Notes: generated by a model not told the origin, from the sequence alone. Counted from the stretch's first letter, positions 53,548 to 61,306 are shown. The stretch is 64,000 bases of DNA from Pontibacter ummariensis (GCF_900188175.1 NZ_FZOQ01000021.1:32843-96842), one strand, 5' to 3'. Program-made: numbers and translations.

Positions 53548-53958
53548 TTAAAAGTCTAACTCAATGTCCTGAGCAGAATTGTATATTTCCTCCTCTTTAA
53601 GGGCTTTCTTTTGCTGCTGTGTCTCCTGCCGTAGGCGCTTTAGCGTCTCAAGTTGAATAGGCGTCAGCACCTGTTTTAGTTTGTTAAGAGCCTGCTCGTT
53701 CGCCTGCCGGAAGTCTGCTTTGGAGATTTTTTTTGATTTGCTGCTTTGCCTGATTTGGCTGAACTTTTCTGAACGCTCTAGCAGAAGGGCATACACTTCC
53801 TTTTCCTGTGCATTATTCAGGTCAACCTCATGATCTAGCTTTTCTAAGATGGTTTGTGCAATATGCCTGGGAGGGGCAACTGATAGTGTGTCTTGGGCCA
53901 TAGCTTCTATACAGGATAGGCTACAGAAGAAGCCAAGAGTAATAAAAAATTTCTTCAT
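53548..53958 (-). CDS. Small exported protein, Spy-like charged helical type
   Basis: A 136-residue protein with a signal peptide (MKKFFITLGFFCSLSCIEAMA). The mature part is helical and highly charged (ERSEKFSQIRQSSKSKKISK, RQANEQALNKLKQVLTPIQL, TLKRLRQETQQQKK), with an LTPIQ segment like the LTxxQ motif of Spy/CpxP-type proteins. The ATG at 53958 gives the signal peptide; a longer frame starts at 54123 but adds implausible sequence. It is the first gene of a three-gene minus-strand unit with the lipoprotein (11 bp) and the lipase. Confidence 0.65.
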   Translation of the reverse strand: MKKFFITLGFFCSLSCIEAMAQDTLSVAPPRHIAQTILEKLDHEVDLNNAQEKEVYALLLERSEKFSQIRQSSKSKKISKADFRQANEQALNKLKQVLTPIQLETLKRLRQETQQQKKALKEEEIYNSAQDIELDF

Positions 53959-54381
53959 AAGATAAAGTTTGTTTAGGCTGAAAATGAAATATGATAAAAC
54001 CGTAAATAAATTATTGAAGTAATTTCGTCTTATCAGAGGTGTCAATTCTAAATCAGACTGGGTATTCATTACTGAGAGGGTAAGACTGTTCTTATTCGTG
54101 AGGAATATATATAATATCTTCAAATATTTTATGGAATATATATTGTAAATATTAACTATAAATATGTTTATATATAATATAAGTATACAAACTAATAATT
54201 CTTTATGCAGCTTTTAAGCTATATAAACCATATTAGATATACTGATTAAGTTATTATTAAGTAACACTAACAGAGGTAGTTTTTGTTGTTCCTACTTTAA
54301 ACTATTTAATAGCCTATACTTATGATAGTAGCAGTTAGCCAAACTGCTACTAACTTATTACGCTAGTTGCTAAGCTAAATA
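53959..54381. other. AT-rich divergent intergenic region
   Basis: About 420 bp between the exported-protein unit (minus) and the Fic operon (plus). It is extremely AT-rich around 54120-54200 and holds no gene. Promoters for both directions are expected here. Confidence 0.35.
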
Positions 54382-54415
54382 TTGCTAAAGTAACAATATA
54401 TTGTTACTTTAGCAA
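54382..54415. promoter_or_regulatory. Perfect 34-bp palindrome upstream of the Fic operon
   Basis: Seventeen bases from TTGCTAAAGTAACAATA are followed directly by their exact reverse complement, with no spacer. It lies 42 bp before the antitoxin start at 54458 and contains a possible -33 TTG (54401-54403), so a protein bound here would control the operon. It can also form a cruciform. Confidence 0.8.
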
Positions 54416-54457
54416 AGCCTATTTCGTATACCAATACAGGCATTACCTTGAGTTAGC

Positions 54458-54868
54458 ATGAACAGAGTAAAAGGCATTTTACAGAACGGGACCACGATCA
54501 TACTGGAAAACTATGACCAGAGCAACGTGGACGATATGTATTTTATCAAAGCCATAGAAGCCACGAACCAACGCAATCACAGGACTATAGCAGAGTACTT
54601 CAACGGACTGATCAGAAGCCTGGAGACAGTGCAGCAGGAGGTCAGGGAGCAGAAAGTACAGCAGCTTTTATCTCAGTACAGAGACAGGCCTGTGGTAGCG
54701 GAAAAGGTTCGCCAGGAACGGAGGGAGCAACTCGGGCAGACAAACCACATAGCTGCCTGCGAGGGTTACGAGGAGGAGGAGCTCAACAAGGTGCTGGACG
54801 AACTGTATATCAACGGGCAAATCACCCCTGAGGAGATGACTGAGGTATTCAACTTAAAGTATCTGTGA
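54458..54868 (+). CDS. Putative Fic antitoxin (VbhA-like C terminus)
   Basis: A 136-residue protein. The N-terminal half is helical (QSNVDDMYFIKAIEATNQRN, HRTIAEYFNGLIRSLETVQQ). The end (AACEGYEEEELNKVLDELYI, NGQITPEEM) resembles the VbhA inhibitory helix with its E-G pair and following ITxEE segment. The usual Ser/Thr four residues before the Glu is Ile here, so the canonical S/TxxxE(G/N) motif is altered. It overlaps the Fic gene start by 1 bp. Confidence 0.6.
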   Translation: MNRVKGILQNGTTIILENYDQSNVDDMYFIKAIEATNQRNHRTIAEYFNGLIRSLETVQQEVREQKVQQLLSQYRDRPVVAEKVRQERREQLGQTNHIAACEGYEEEELNKVLDELYINGQITPEEMTEVFNLKYL

Positions 54869-55491
54869 TGAACGACAGGTACTGCTATCCCGGCACCAGT
54901 GTGCTGATCAATCATTTTGACATCAGGGACGCAGCTAAGCTAAGCAAATTAGAGCTTACCCACTGGAGACATAACGTGTTGGCTTTGCCTGATAAACTGC
55001 CCAGCCAGCTAAAGTTTGATTTAACGCTTTGGCAGCAGATCCACAAGGAAACATTTGGCTCCGTCTACCCCTGGGCAGGGGAGCTCCGGAGTGTGATGAT
55101 CTCCAAAGGCAATGCCGTACATGCCGCGCCACGTATGATTGAGCCCTATGCCAACCACTTACTCCAGGAGCTGAAGGCAGCGGGGTATTTAATGGGACTG
55201 GATAGGGAGCAGTTCCTGTTGAAGGGATCTTATTTTTTTGAGGAGCTGAATGCCATTCACCCTTTCCGGGAAGGAAACACCAGAACACTAAAGGTTTTCT
55301 TTTCCCTTTTGTCCCGACAGGCGGGGTATGAAATAGACTGGCGCAAGGTTTCGGCACAGCAGTACCAACAGGCAGAGCAGGCTTCTTTTGCTGCAGGAAA
55401 CAAAGGCCCCTCCCCTTTTTACCCGCTGTTTAAGGCGGTCCTTCAGCCTGTCGAGTTATCAAATAAGCAGTCTATCAGGTTCAAACTATGA
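54868..55491 (+). CDS. Fic/DOC-family enzyme
   Basis: A 207-residue protein with a Fic core. The motif reads HPFREGNTRTLK, with H131, F133, E135, G136, N137, R139 and K142. The consensus is H-x-F-x-(D/E)-G-N-x-R-x-x-R, so the last Arg is replaced by Lys. Fic enzymes transfer AMP (or another nucleotide or phosphate group) to target proteins. The ATG at 54868 overlaps the antitoxin stop. A 78-residue gene follows with ATGA overlap, forming a three-gene operon. Confidence 0.85.
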   Translation: MNDRYCYPGTSVLINHFDIRDAAKLSKLELTHWRHNVLALPDKLPSQLKFDLTLWQQIHKETFGSVYPWAGELRSVMISKGNAVHAAPRMIEPYANHLLQELKAAGYLMGLDREQFLLKGSYFFEELNAIHPFREGNTRTLKVFFSLLSRQAGYEIDWRKVSAQQYQQAEQASFAAGNKGPSPFYPLFKAVLQPVELSNKQSIRFKL

Positions 55492-55724
55492 ATGAGAACA
55501 ACCAAGGGGAGACATGCGCAGCGTGTGATCCTAAGACCCACATCAGCGCAGAGGTGAAGGCCATGTTTAAGCAGGCAAACCTAACGTGGGAGAAGTTGGC
55601 AGAGCTCGATGAAGGCGTTGGCCGTGGGAAAGGGAGCTATAGGCAAACCTTTTTGGCCAGGCTTGTCAAAGCCCAGGAAACGCTGCAGAAGGTCGGGTAC
55701 AGCATCCGGATCGAGAAAGGTTAG
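55488..55724 (+). CDS. Small protein, third gene of the Fic operon
   Basis: A 78-residue protein: MNENNQGETCAACDPKTHIS, VKAMFKQANLTWEKLAELDE, then GKGSYRQTFLARLVKAQETL. It is mainly helical, with one CxxC near the N terminus and an HTH-like second half. I do not recognise a family. It overlaps the Fic stop by 4 bp, so it is translated with it, perhaps as an extra regulator. Confidence 0.6.
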   Translation: MNENNQGETCAACDPKTHISAEVKAMFKQANLTWEKLAELDEGVGRGKGSYRQTFLARLVKAQETLQKVGYSIRIEKG

Positions 55725-55754
55725 TTCTGTAAAGATTTATATTTTGTACATTGT

Positions 55755-55762
55755 TAACTTTG
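55755..55762 (+). promoter_or_regulatory. -7 promoter element of the replication initiator gene
   Basis: TAACTTTG fits TAnnTTTG and lies 107 bp before the ATG at 55870. The intervening leader has no strong hairpin that I can see. Confidence 0.45.
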
Positions 55763-55869
55763 AAAATATTTAACTTACCCAAAGATTTTACCAACCTGTT
55801 CCTTATAAGGACGAGGAAGGACTGTACTAGTGGCTGAGTTGCCAATCCGTACCTGTATTTTAGTAACTT

Positions 55870-56991
55870 ATGCAACACGAGAACAAACCCTCTGAGGCCC
55901 TTTTAAGCGATCCGACCTACTTCCTGAGTAGGATTGACAGGAGCGTAGCCGATAACATCAGAGACATTGAGAAGTCCTTTGATGAAGATGCTGGTATTGT
56001 GAAAGATTTCATCGTCTTCATTTCGAGGAAAATGAAAAAGGACCTTTTCGGTTTCACGAGGTTCACGCTTTCAGAGTTCTGCAAAGAGACTGGACGTAAC
56101 AAGCAGACTTTGTGTGAGGTGCACCCAAAGTTCAAAAATAACCCCAAAGCGGAAGTGCCGGAATATTTCGGTCACAGGTTTGAGACAACCTTTGACTATG
56201 CCCTGTTCCACATGCTGAGCAATAACATCATCTTCTCTCGTTCCTACGAGTATAAGCATCAGGATAAGGTGATAGAGCTGAAGAACTTTGCCATTCTCAA
56301 GGATATTAAGGTTAGCATCGACAGACATACCAACACCATCAAGATTTACGATGTCCGAATATCGGATGAGCTTATGGAAGGGTTTTTCCGCAGGTACTAT
56401 ACCATTGACACCAACGGCTATAAGCATGTAGGAAAAGGGCGTGGCGGCGACGGGCGCAAGAGCCTGTACATTTTCCTTTACAAGACGCGTCACCAGCTGC
56501 TTAGCTCAGGTAAACGCATCACAAAGTTGCCTATAGATCTGTTGGCCTCGGTTGCCCATATTGAGTCAGAGGAACCTCGGTTCAAGAAAAAAAGTGTGAA
56601 GAGGGTACTGGACTACATTCGGGAAAAAGGAAAACTGCCTTTTGACTATACTTTTGTCCAAGGGGACCCAACAAAAAAGTACCAGGAGCTCTATTGGGTT
56701 AGTTTGGACTTCTCCGTATATCACGAGGTTATGGAGGCGAAGGAGGATCACAACTTTTACATTGCCTTGCTGGAGCGCATGCGGGATCTTTTCCACCATA
56801 CATATGGGAACCATGTCCAAATCACTGGAGAGAAAGATACTTTTCAGCGTTGGCTTACTAACTCGGACGCGGACCTAACGCACAAAGCAAATGAGCTTTG
56901 CAAAGCATATTTTAAGGTGCACAACAAGGATATCACACTGGCAATGGCGAAAAAGCTTATTCGGGGAGGTCTATTCTCCGACGATAATTAA
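55870..56991 (+). CDS. Plasmid replication initiation protein
   Basis: A 373-residue protein with two tandem winged-helix-like regions. The first is residues ~40-170 (SRKMKKDLFGFTRFTLSEFC, KETGRNKQTLCEVHPKFKNN) and the second ~190-330 (RKSLYIFLYKTRHQLLSSGK, PIDLLASVAHIES, KKSVKRVLDYIREKGKLPF). This is the layout of iteron-binding Rep proteins in Bacteroidota. It is identified mainly by context: twelve iteron repeats begin 7 bp after its stop. No catalytic primase motif is present. Confidence 0.75.
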   Translation: MQHENKPSEALLSDPTYFLSRIDRSVADNIRDIEKSFDEDAGIVKDFIVFISRKMKKDLFGFTRFTLSEFCKETGRNKQTLCEVHPKFKNNPKAEVPEYFGHRFETTFDYALFHMLSNNIIFSRSYEYKHQDKVIELKNFAILKDIKVSIDRHTNTIKIYDVRISDELMEGFFRRYYTIDTNGYKHVGKGRGGDGRKSLYIFLYKTRHQLLSSGKRITKLPIDLLASVAHIESEEPRFKKKSVKRVLDYIREKGKLPFDYTFVQGDPTKKYQELYWVSLDFSVYHEVMEAKEDHNFYIALLERMRDLFHHTYGNHVQITGEKDTFQRWLTNSDADLTHKANELCKAYFKVHNKDITLAMAKKLIRGGLFSDDN

Positions 56992-56998
56992 AACGCTA

Positions 56999-57107
56999 TT
57001 CAAGTATTGTCACACAGGGCATAACTAAAGTCTATATGGAAACTCCCTACATTGCCCTTGGAAGGACTTTAAGCAAGTGTTCTAGCCTATTATTCAAGTA
57101 TTGCCAC
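56999..57107. repeat. Origin iterons, first pair
   Basis: TTCAAGTATTGTCAC at 56999-57013 and TTCAAGTATTGCCAC at 57093-57107, directly after the replication initiator gene. They match the ten further copies at 57524-57827; the first differs at one base. Confidence 0.85.
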
Positions 57108-57149
57108 GCATACAAGACATAAAGAGCCAATCTAATATATGGATGAGAT

Positions 57150-57356
57150 ATGACTTTTGCAAAATACAAACTTGGAGAAGATGTAGAAGTAAGCGGTACG
57201 TTCACAGGATTAGGTGACCAAAAAGGTAGAGTCACTGAAATAGTGTATGACAAGCTGAGCAGCCAATTCTTCTATAACGTGCAATGTGGAGAGAATCGAC
57301 ATTATGCGCAGGAACGATTTGTCTCTACTGTACAGAGACTTAACGAAGGCACTTGA
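57150..57356 (+). CDS. Small protein between the two iteron groups, unknown
   Basis: A 68-residue frame, MTFAKYKLGEDVEVSGTFTG, then LGDQKGRVTEIVYDKLSSQF and YNVQCGENRHYAQERFVST. It is beta-rich with a plausible SH3/KOW-like rhythm. It may be a real small gene inside the origin or a chance frame. I do not recognise a family. Confidence 0.45.
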   Translation: MTFAKYKLGEDVEVSGTFTGLGDQKGRVTEIVYDKLSSQFFYNVQCGENRHYAQERFVSTVQRLNEGT

Positions 57357-57523
57357 ATAATGATAGAAACTCCTAGCGGATGTCTCCAGCATGCCACAAG
57401 CGTTCTTTCTGAGGGTCTCTTGACAGGTTGCGTTACTGCAAGCCATATGAAGCGGCAGGTTTAATGTATCGCATCGATCTTTTCCCTTATGGATGCCTTC
57501 TTGAGCCAAGAGGATATTTACTA

Positions 57524-57827
57524 TTCAAGTATTGCCTCACTCTGTCAGAGCCGTTCATGTATTGCCTCAGTAGCCGGAGCCGTTCAAGTACTGCCACAAT
57601 CCATTCAAGTATTGTCTCAAGGCGTTCAAGTATCGCCACAAATTGGCTATTCCCCTCAACAATAGCTGTTTTGCCTACTCAAGTATTGCCTCAAGCCATT
57701 CAAGTATTGCCACGCTTCTCCAAAGCTGTTCAAGTATTGCCTCAGTAGCAATAGGTCATTCAAGTATTGCCACACCCACAATGCACCCCATTGGCTCTAT
57801 TCCGTACAGCCGTTCAAGTATTGCCAC
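57524..57827. repeat. Replication origin: ten iterons, consensus TTCAAGTATTGCCWC
   Basis: Fifteen-bp units start at 57524, 57554 (one mismatch), 57583, 57604, 57625, 57678, 57699, 57729, 57759 and 57813. They vary mainly at positions 9-14 (C or T; CAC or CTC ending). The spacings are 30, 29, 21, 21, 53, 21, 30, 30 and 54 bp, near whole helical turns, so all sites face one side of the DNA. This is an iteron origin bound by the initiator at 55870-56991. Confidence 0.92.
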
Positions 57828-57880
57828 TAAATATATATACTTCTATATACTTCCTTATAAATAGTAATTTGAAATGTCGG
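57828..57880. other. AT-rich element next to the iterons (possible unwinding region)
   Basis: About 50 bp consisting almost only of A and T (TAAATATATATACTTCTATA ...), immediately after the last iteron. It is where strand opening would be expected in an iteron origin. Confidence 0.6.
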
Positions 57881-58079
57881 AGGGGTTCGTGAACAATAAA
57901 GATTTAACAAAAGGGAAGAGAAAGAGACTTGCGCTGCGAAAATTACACAACTTCTTCACAAAAACAGCTAAAATATGACCAGTGCTTTAATAACTAGCTA
58001 TGAAGTCTAAAGATTCCTACACAGGGCCGGGGAAAATAAGATAAAAGCATAAAAATTATACATACATAATGTAACTTTT
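57881..58079. other. Intergenic region before radC, no gene recognised
   Basis: AT-rich, with A-tracts and no supportable frame. It leads into the operator-like box at 58080-58098. Confidence 0.3.
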
Positions 58080-58098
58080 TATATACATATCGTATATA
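58080..58098 (+). promoter_or_regulatory. Operator-like inverted repeat TATATAC-N5-GTATATA before radC
   Basis: TATATAC (58080-58086), ATATC, GTATATA (58092-58098). The ~60-bp block around it (58059-58121) is strongly similar to the block upstream of ardC at about 58772-58833, and the core recurs at 62255-62271. Confidence 0.7.
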
Positions 58099-58139
58099 TT
58101 AATATATCTTTTATATCAACCCCTTTAAATTTTGTGTGT

Positions 58140-58604
58140 ATGGAACAGACTTCAACAACCGTCAGCCAGATTGCAGAGGTAAAGCTCAGCTACCATCCCC
58201 AGGTGAAGCCCTCCGAGCGCCCGCAGATTACGAGTTCTAAAGACAGTTACACTTTCTTCCTACAGCTATGGGATGAGGGCAGCATACAGTTCCGCGAGCA
58301 ATTTAAGGTTATGTTACTAAGCAGGGCAAACAAAGTGCTGGGAATATTTGAAGTTTCTACCGGTGGCGTGGCCGGTACGGTGGCAGATCCCAAACTTATC
58401 TTTGTCGCTGCGCTCAAAGCCAATGCCAGTGGGATCGTTTTAGCTCATAATCACCCATCGGGCAACTTAAAGCCTAGCAGTGCAGATATTAGCCTTACTA
58501 AAAAGGTGAAGGAGGGCGGTAACTTACTTGATATTGCTGTTCTAGATCACATCATCCTTACCAATGAGGGTTATTATTCTTTTGCAGACGAGGGACTTTT
58601 ATAA
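58140..58604 (+). CDS. RadC/JAB-domain protein, short plasmid form
   Basis: A 154-residue JAMM-fold protein with the metal motif H103-N-H105-P-S-G and the downstream SSADISLTKKV segment. RadC of chromosomes has ~225 residues with an N-terminal helix-hairpin-helix; that part is absent here. Plasmid and phage RadC-like proteins are common in accessory DNA, and their role is unclear. The ATG at 58140 is chosen over a GTG six bases upstream. A strong terminator follows. Confidence 0.87.
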   Translation: MEQTSTTVSQIAEVKLSYHPQVKPSERPQITSSKDSYTFFLQLWDEGSIQFREQFKVMLLSRANKVLGIFEVSTGGVAGTVADPKLIFVAALKANASGIVLAHNHPSGNLKPSSADISLTKKVKEGGNLLDIAVLDHIILTNEGYYSFADEGLL

Positions 58605-58649
58605 AAGTCCCTTACTCCTTCAAATCTCGGCTGTAAACCAACCGTAGCG

Positions 58650-58682
58650 GCCCGCCGTCAGGCGGGCTTTCTTTTTTTCTTT
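58650..58682 (+). terminator. Rho-independent terminator after radC
   Basis: GCCCGCC (58650-58656) pairs with GGCGGGC (58661-58667) around GTCA, followed by a T-rich run to 58682. Confidence 0.85.
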
Positions 58683-58791
58683 CTGTAGTAATGCCTGTTC
58701 TACAATACCATACAAGCAATTTAGCGCTAACATAAGGGGAAATAAAAACTCTATTTTGTGGATAAATTTTTACATACCAAGTGTAACTAAA

Positions 58792-58810
58792 TATATACAT
58801 TACGTATATA
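58792..58810 (+). promoter_or_regulatory. Operator-like inverted repeat TATATAC-N5-GTATATA before ardC
   Basis: TATATAC (58792-58798), ATTAC, GTATATA (58804-58810), within a block that also shares TACATAC and TGTAACT with the radC upstream region. ardC starts 40 bp later. Confidence 0.7.
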
Positions 58811-58849
58811 TTAATATAAGTTTTGTTTAACCTTCTAAAGCTAAAAGTT

Positions 58850-59791
58850 ATGAACGCTTATCAAAAATTCATTCAACTGGCAGATCAGGTAACAAATGAG
58901 GTCATCGAGCAATTAGAACAAGGCCAGGTATTCTGGAGAAAGCCATGGACATCTTACGGATTGCCTAAAAACTATGTATCTGGCCGCTATTATGAAGGCT
59001 TCAATGCTTTCTTTCTGAACTACCTGACTGATAAGAAAAGCTTTAGGACGCCCTATTTTCTTACCTATAAACAGGCTAAAGAGCTGGGCGGGCATGTAAA
59101 GAAGGGAGAGAAAGGAACCCAGATCATCTACTGGAAAGTTTACGCCAAAAGTGATACTAGTGAGGATAAAGGCACTTCAGGAGAGACAGAGGAGGTGTAT
59201 CAGAGAAGATTTATCCCCTTTATTTGGACGGTATTCAATATTGATCAAGTGGAAGGAATCGAGTTTGCCCTCCCTTCTGTTCATGAGCGTACCGATCTGC
59301 AGGTAATAGAGGCTTGTCAGGAGGTGGTGGATCAATACCCTATGCCACGCCCGAAAGTTCTGCACGGAGGCTCCCAGGCCTACTATGCGCCTTTTAATGA
59401 TACGGTACAGATGCCGGAGCTGAGCAGCTTTGTTTCCTCCCAGGCTTATCACGCAACTTTGTTTCACGAACTGATCCACTCCACAGGCCATCAAACCAGG
59501 CTTAACCGTTTTGCTGACATAGAGAAGGCGGCCCGGTTTGGAGACATAAATTACTCAAAGGAGGAACTGATAGCCGAGATGGGAGCAAGCTTCCTCAACG
59601 CCTTTACAGGTATCAAAGCGGAGGTTTTTGAAAACTCAGTGGCTTACCTGCAGGGATGGGCGAAGAAGTTTAAAGATGATAAGACAATGATCATCTACGC
59701 AAGCACAAAGGCTTTTAAAGCGGCCAGTTATATCCTGAACTTACAGGCAGGAAATACCCTAGTGGCAGAAGCAACAACTATGGCAGCATAG
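58850..59791 (+). CDS. ardC: ArdC-family antirestriction protein
   Basis: A 313-residue protein. The N-terminal ArdC domain binds single-stranded DNA (MNAYQKFIQLADQVTNEVIE, FWRKPWTSYGLPKNYVSGRY, GHVKKGEKGTQIIYWK). The C-terminal zincin domain has the metallopeptidase site H206-E-L-I-H210 in FHELIHSTGH, and EELIAEMGAS supplies another ligand. ArdC protects incoming plasmid DNA during transfer. Residues ~110-130 are an acidic insert. The ATG at 58850 is favoured over one at 58823. Confidence 0.92.
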   Translation: MNAYQKFIQLADQVTNEVIEQLEQGQVFWRKPWTSYGLPKNYVSGRYYEGFNAFFLNYLTDKKSFRTPYFLTYKQAKELGGHVKKGEKGTQIIYWKVYAKSDTSEDKGTSGETEEVYQRRFIPFIWTVFNIDQVEGIEFALPSVHERTDLQVIEACQEVVDQYPMPRPKVLHGGSQAYYAPFNDTVQMPELSSFVSSQAYHATLFHELIHSTGHQTRLNRFADIEKAARFGDINYSKEELIAEMGASFLNAFTGIKAEVFENSVAYLQGWAKKFKDDKTMIIYASTKAFKAASYILNLQAGNTLVAEATTMAA

Positions 59792-59797
59792 CCTTTT

Positions 59798-59840
59798 GAA
59801 AGATCTTGTCTGGTAACATCAGGCAAGATCTTTCATTTTT
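59798..59840 (+). terminator. Rho-independent terminator after ardC
   Basis: GAAAGATCTTG (59798-59808) pairs with CAAGATCTTTC (59824-59834), with further pairing inside the loop, followed by ATTTTTAA. Confidence 0.8.
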
Positions 59841-59894
59841 AATACTGATGGAGTTAACTGCGAAAGTTTGAAAGATGAAATCCCGCCATGGCGA

Positions 59895-59917
59895 CCCGCC
59901 TTCGGCGGGATTCTTTT
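59895..59917 (+). terminator. Second hairpin terminator downstream of ardC
   Basis: CCCGCC (59895-59900), loop TTC, GGCGGG (59904-59909), then ATTCTTTTT. It resembles the terminator at 58650 in stem sequence. Confidence 0.65.
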
Positions 59918-60047
59918 TAATGTATAAGCTTTATGTGAAGTTTAATGATAGCGAGGCTAATTATTTACTTTTAACGCCCTTTATCAAGTGTTTCTTAGAA
60001 ATTATCTGTGTTTAACATAACGCCAGAGTATCAACCCCCTGCAAAGG

Positions 60048-60263
60048 TTAGCAGCAGCTCTTGTTCTGCTGGATGGGCGGGCATGCCACTGTGCCATAAG
60101 AGCAGTACACGCAGCAGTCTCCTGGCTTGGGTTTCAACACGGTGTGACATTGCTCGCACTCGTAGAAATACTGGCAGGCATCCGTTGGCATCTGCTCCTC
60201 TTTCCTGTGCCCGCACTCCGGACAAGTAAGCACGGAGGCCGTCTTCGTCTTATTATCCATCAT
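60048..60263 (-). CDS. Small cysteine-rich GDCCxxCSYG protein of the mercury operon
   Basis: A 71-residue protein with two zinc-ribbon-like pairs (LTCPECGHRKEE, ECEQCHTVLKP), then GDCCVYCSYGTVACPPIQ and a final CC. Proteins with the GDCCxxCSYG motif sit beside mercury-resistance genes and probably bind Hg(II) or another soft metal. It overlaps the MerTP stop (ATGA), so it is translated with it. Confidence 0.8.
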   Translation of the reverse strand: MMDNKTKTASVLTCPECGHRKEEQMPTDACQYFYECEQCHTVLKPKPGDCCVYCSYGTVACPPIQQNKSCC

Positions 60264-60871
60264 GGCTTCTTATCCTCTATGGCCACCAGGTAGCCTGTTT
60301 TCCTGGCCGCCTGCAGGATCTGCATGGGCTTTACTTTTGTGCTGTCGTATTTGATAACGGCACTGCCTTTCTCGTAGGAGGTGCTCACGCTGAAGACACC
60401 AGGCAGCTTACCTATTTCCTGGTTCACATGCGCCTCACAGCCCGCGCACGTCATGCCCTTCACCTGCAGCTTTACCGACTGAGTGAAGTCCGTCTGCACG
60501 TTGGCAGCCTTGGCAACGTGCTGTTGCTTGTAAAAAGCTCCCGCGTACTCAGGGAAGGCCAACAGGAGCAGTGCCACGCAGCTTACGGCCAGCAGGAACT
60601 TGTTTGATTTCCAAAACGTAGGTTTCGCCTTCCCTTCACAGGCACAGGCAGCAGCTGATTTTTCTGCCTTTAGCCGCTGGTACCAGGCCAGGGCCAGCAC
60701 GGCCACGGTGATGCCAGCCAGGTAAGGCCTAAAAGGCTCCACCCACCCGAAGGCGGAAATGGCACCGGTGACGCCGCCTACCAGGGCCAGCAAGGGAGCG
60801 ATGCAGCAGAGCGATGCAAGGAGGGCCGCCAGCAGGCCGGTTCCTAATAGTTTTGTCGGGGATGTTCTCAT
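60260..60871 (-). CDS. merTP: MerTP fusion, mercuric ion transporter
   Basis: A 203-residue fusion protein. The N-terminal MerT-like membrane part has three or four helices, with the cysteine pair C22-C23 in LASLCCIAPL and a second pair in the loop (CACEG). A TM helix follows (~92-108), then an HMA-type domain with GMTCAGCEAHV (~139-149), like MerP but on the same chain. It carries Hg(II) across the inner membrane for reduction in the cytosol. The reductase gene to which it would pass mercury is broken in this window. Confidence 0.92.
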   Translation of the reverse strand: MRTSPTKLLGTGLLAALLASLCCIAPLLALVGGVTGAISAFGWVEPFRPYLAGITVAVLALAWYQRLKAEKSAAACACEGKAKPTFWKSNKFLLAVSCVALLLLAFPEYAGAFYKQQHVAKAANVQTDFTQSVKLQVKGMTCAGCEAHVNQEIGKLPGVFSVSTSYEKGSAVIKYDSTKVKPMQILQAARKTGYLVAIEDKKP

Positions 60872-60880
60872 GGCAGGGGA

Positions 60881-61252
60881 TTATGCTTGTTCTAACTTAT
60901 TGCTGATATGCTTGAGAAGGGGTTTTATGATTTCCAGGTGTTCCTGCTTTAGGGAGTAAAAGATCGTTTGCCCCACTTTTTTGCTCTGGATGATGCCGCC
61001 GTCCTTAAGCTTGCGCAGCTGCTGGGAGACGGCGGGCATGGTCATCTGCAACACGTCGCTCAGGTCGCACACGCACAGCTCCCCCTCCTCCTCCAGCAGG
61101 TAGAGGATTTTCAGCCTCGTATCACTGCCGGCCAGGCTCAGCACCTGGCTCAGCGCCTGAATCATGGTCTCTGCAGAACGCAGCTTTTCAGCGCACAGAT
61201 TCAGCCGGTGCTCATCGGCATATACTCGGATACATGTTTTGTCTTCCCTCAT
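60881..61252 (-). CDS. ArsR/SmtB-family metal-responsive repressor of the mercury operon
   Basis: A 123-residue winged-helix regulator. The HTH reads LKILYLLEEEGELCVCDLSD, then MTMPAVSQQLRKLKDGGIIQ. The metal site is the C60-V-C62 pair (ELCVCD), with extra cysteines at 7 and 20. It lies 9 bp upstream of MerTP on the same strand and opposite a divergent reductase remnant. It probably binds the 8-bp inverted repeat at 61287-61306 and lets go on Hg(II) or a related metal. Confidence 0.9.
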   Translation of the reverse strand: MREDKTCIRVYADEHRLNLCAEKLRSAETMIQALSQVLSLAGSDTRLKILYLLEEEGELCVCDLSDVLQMTMPAVSQQLRKLKDGGIIQSKKVGQTIFYSLKQEHLEIIKPLLKHISNKLEQA

Positions 61253-61286
61253 TTCAAATATTTATACAACAAAATTACAAACATAA

Positions 61287-61306
61287 AAGTATTTAAGCAA
61301 ATACTT
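61287..61306. promoter_or_regulatory. Inverted repeat, candidate ArsR operator
   Basis: AAGTATTT (61287-61294) and AAATACTT (61299-61306) are separated by AAGC. They lie in the 82-bp gap between the ArsR gene and the divergent reductase remnant, in the AT-rich form usual for ArsR/SmtB sites. Confidence 0.65.

Noticed and set aside
54956..55357. 133-codon reverse frame inside the Fic gene
   Set aside because: The opposite strand has the Fic motif and coupled neighbours.
57524..57827. Possible CRISPR array from regular 15-bp repeats
   Set aside because: Repeats are short and degenerate, the spacers are only 6-39 bp and sometimes absent, and a Rep-like gene adjoins; iterons explain it.
57428..57864. 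Plus-strand frames across the iterons
   Set aside because: The translations are repeats of the iteron sequence (SSIAT-type text), not proteins.
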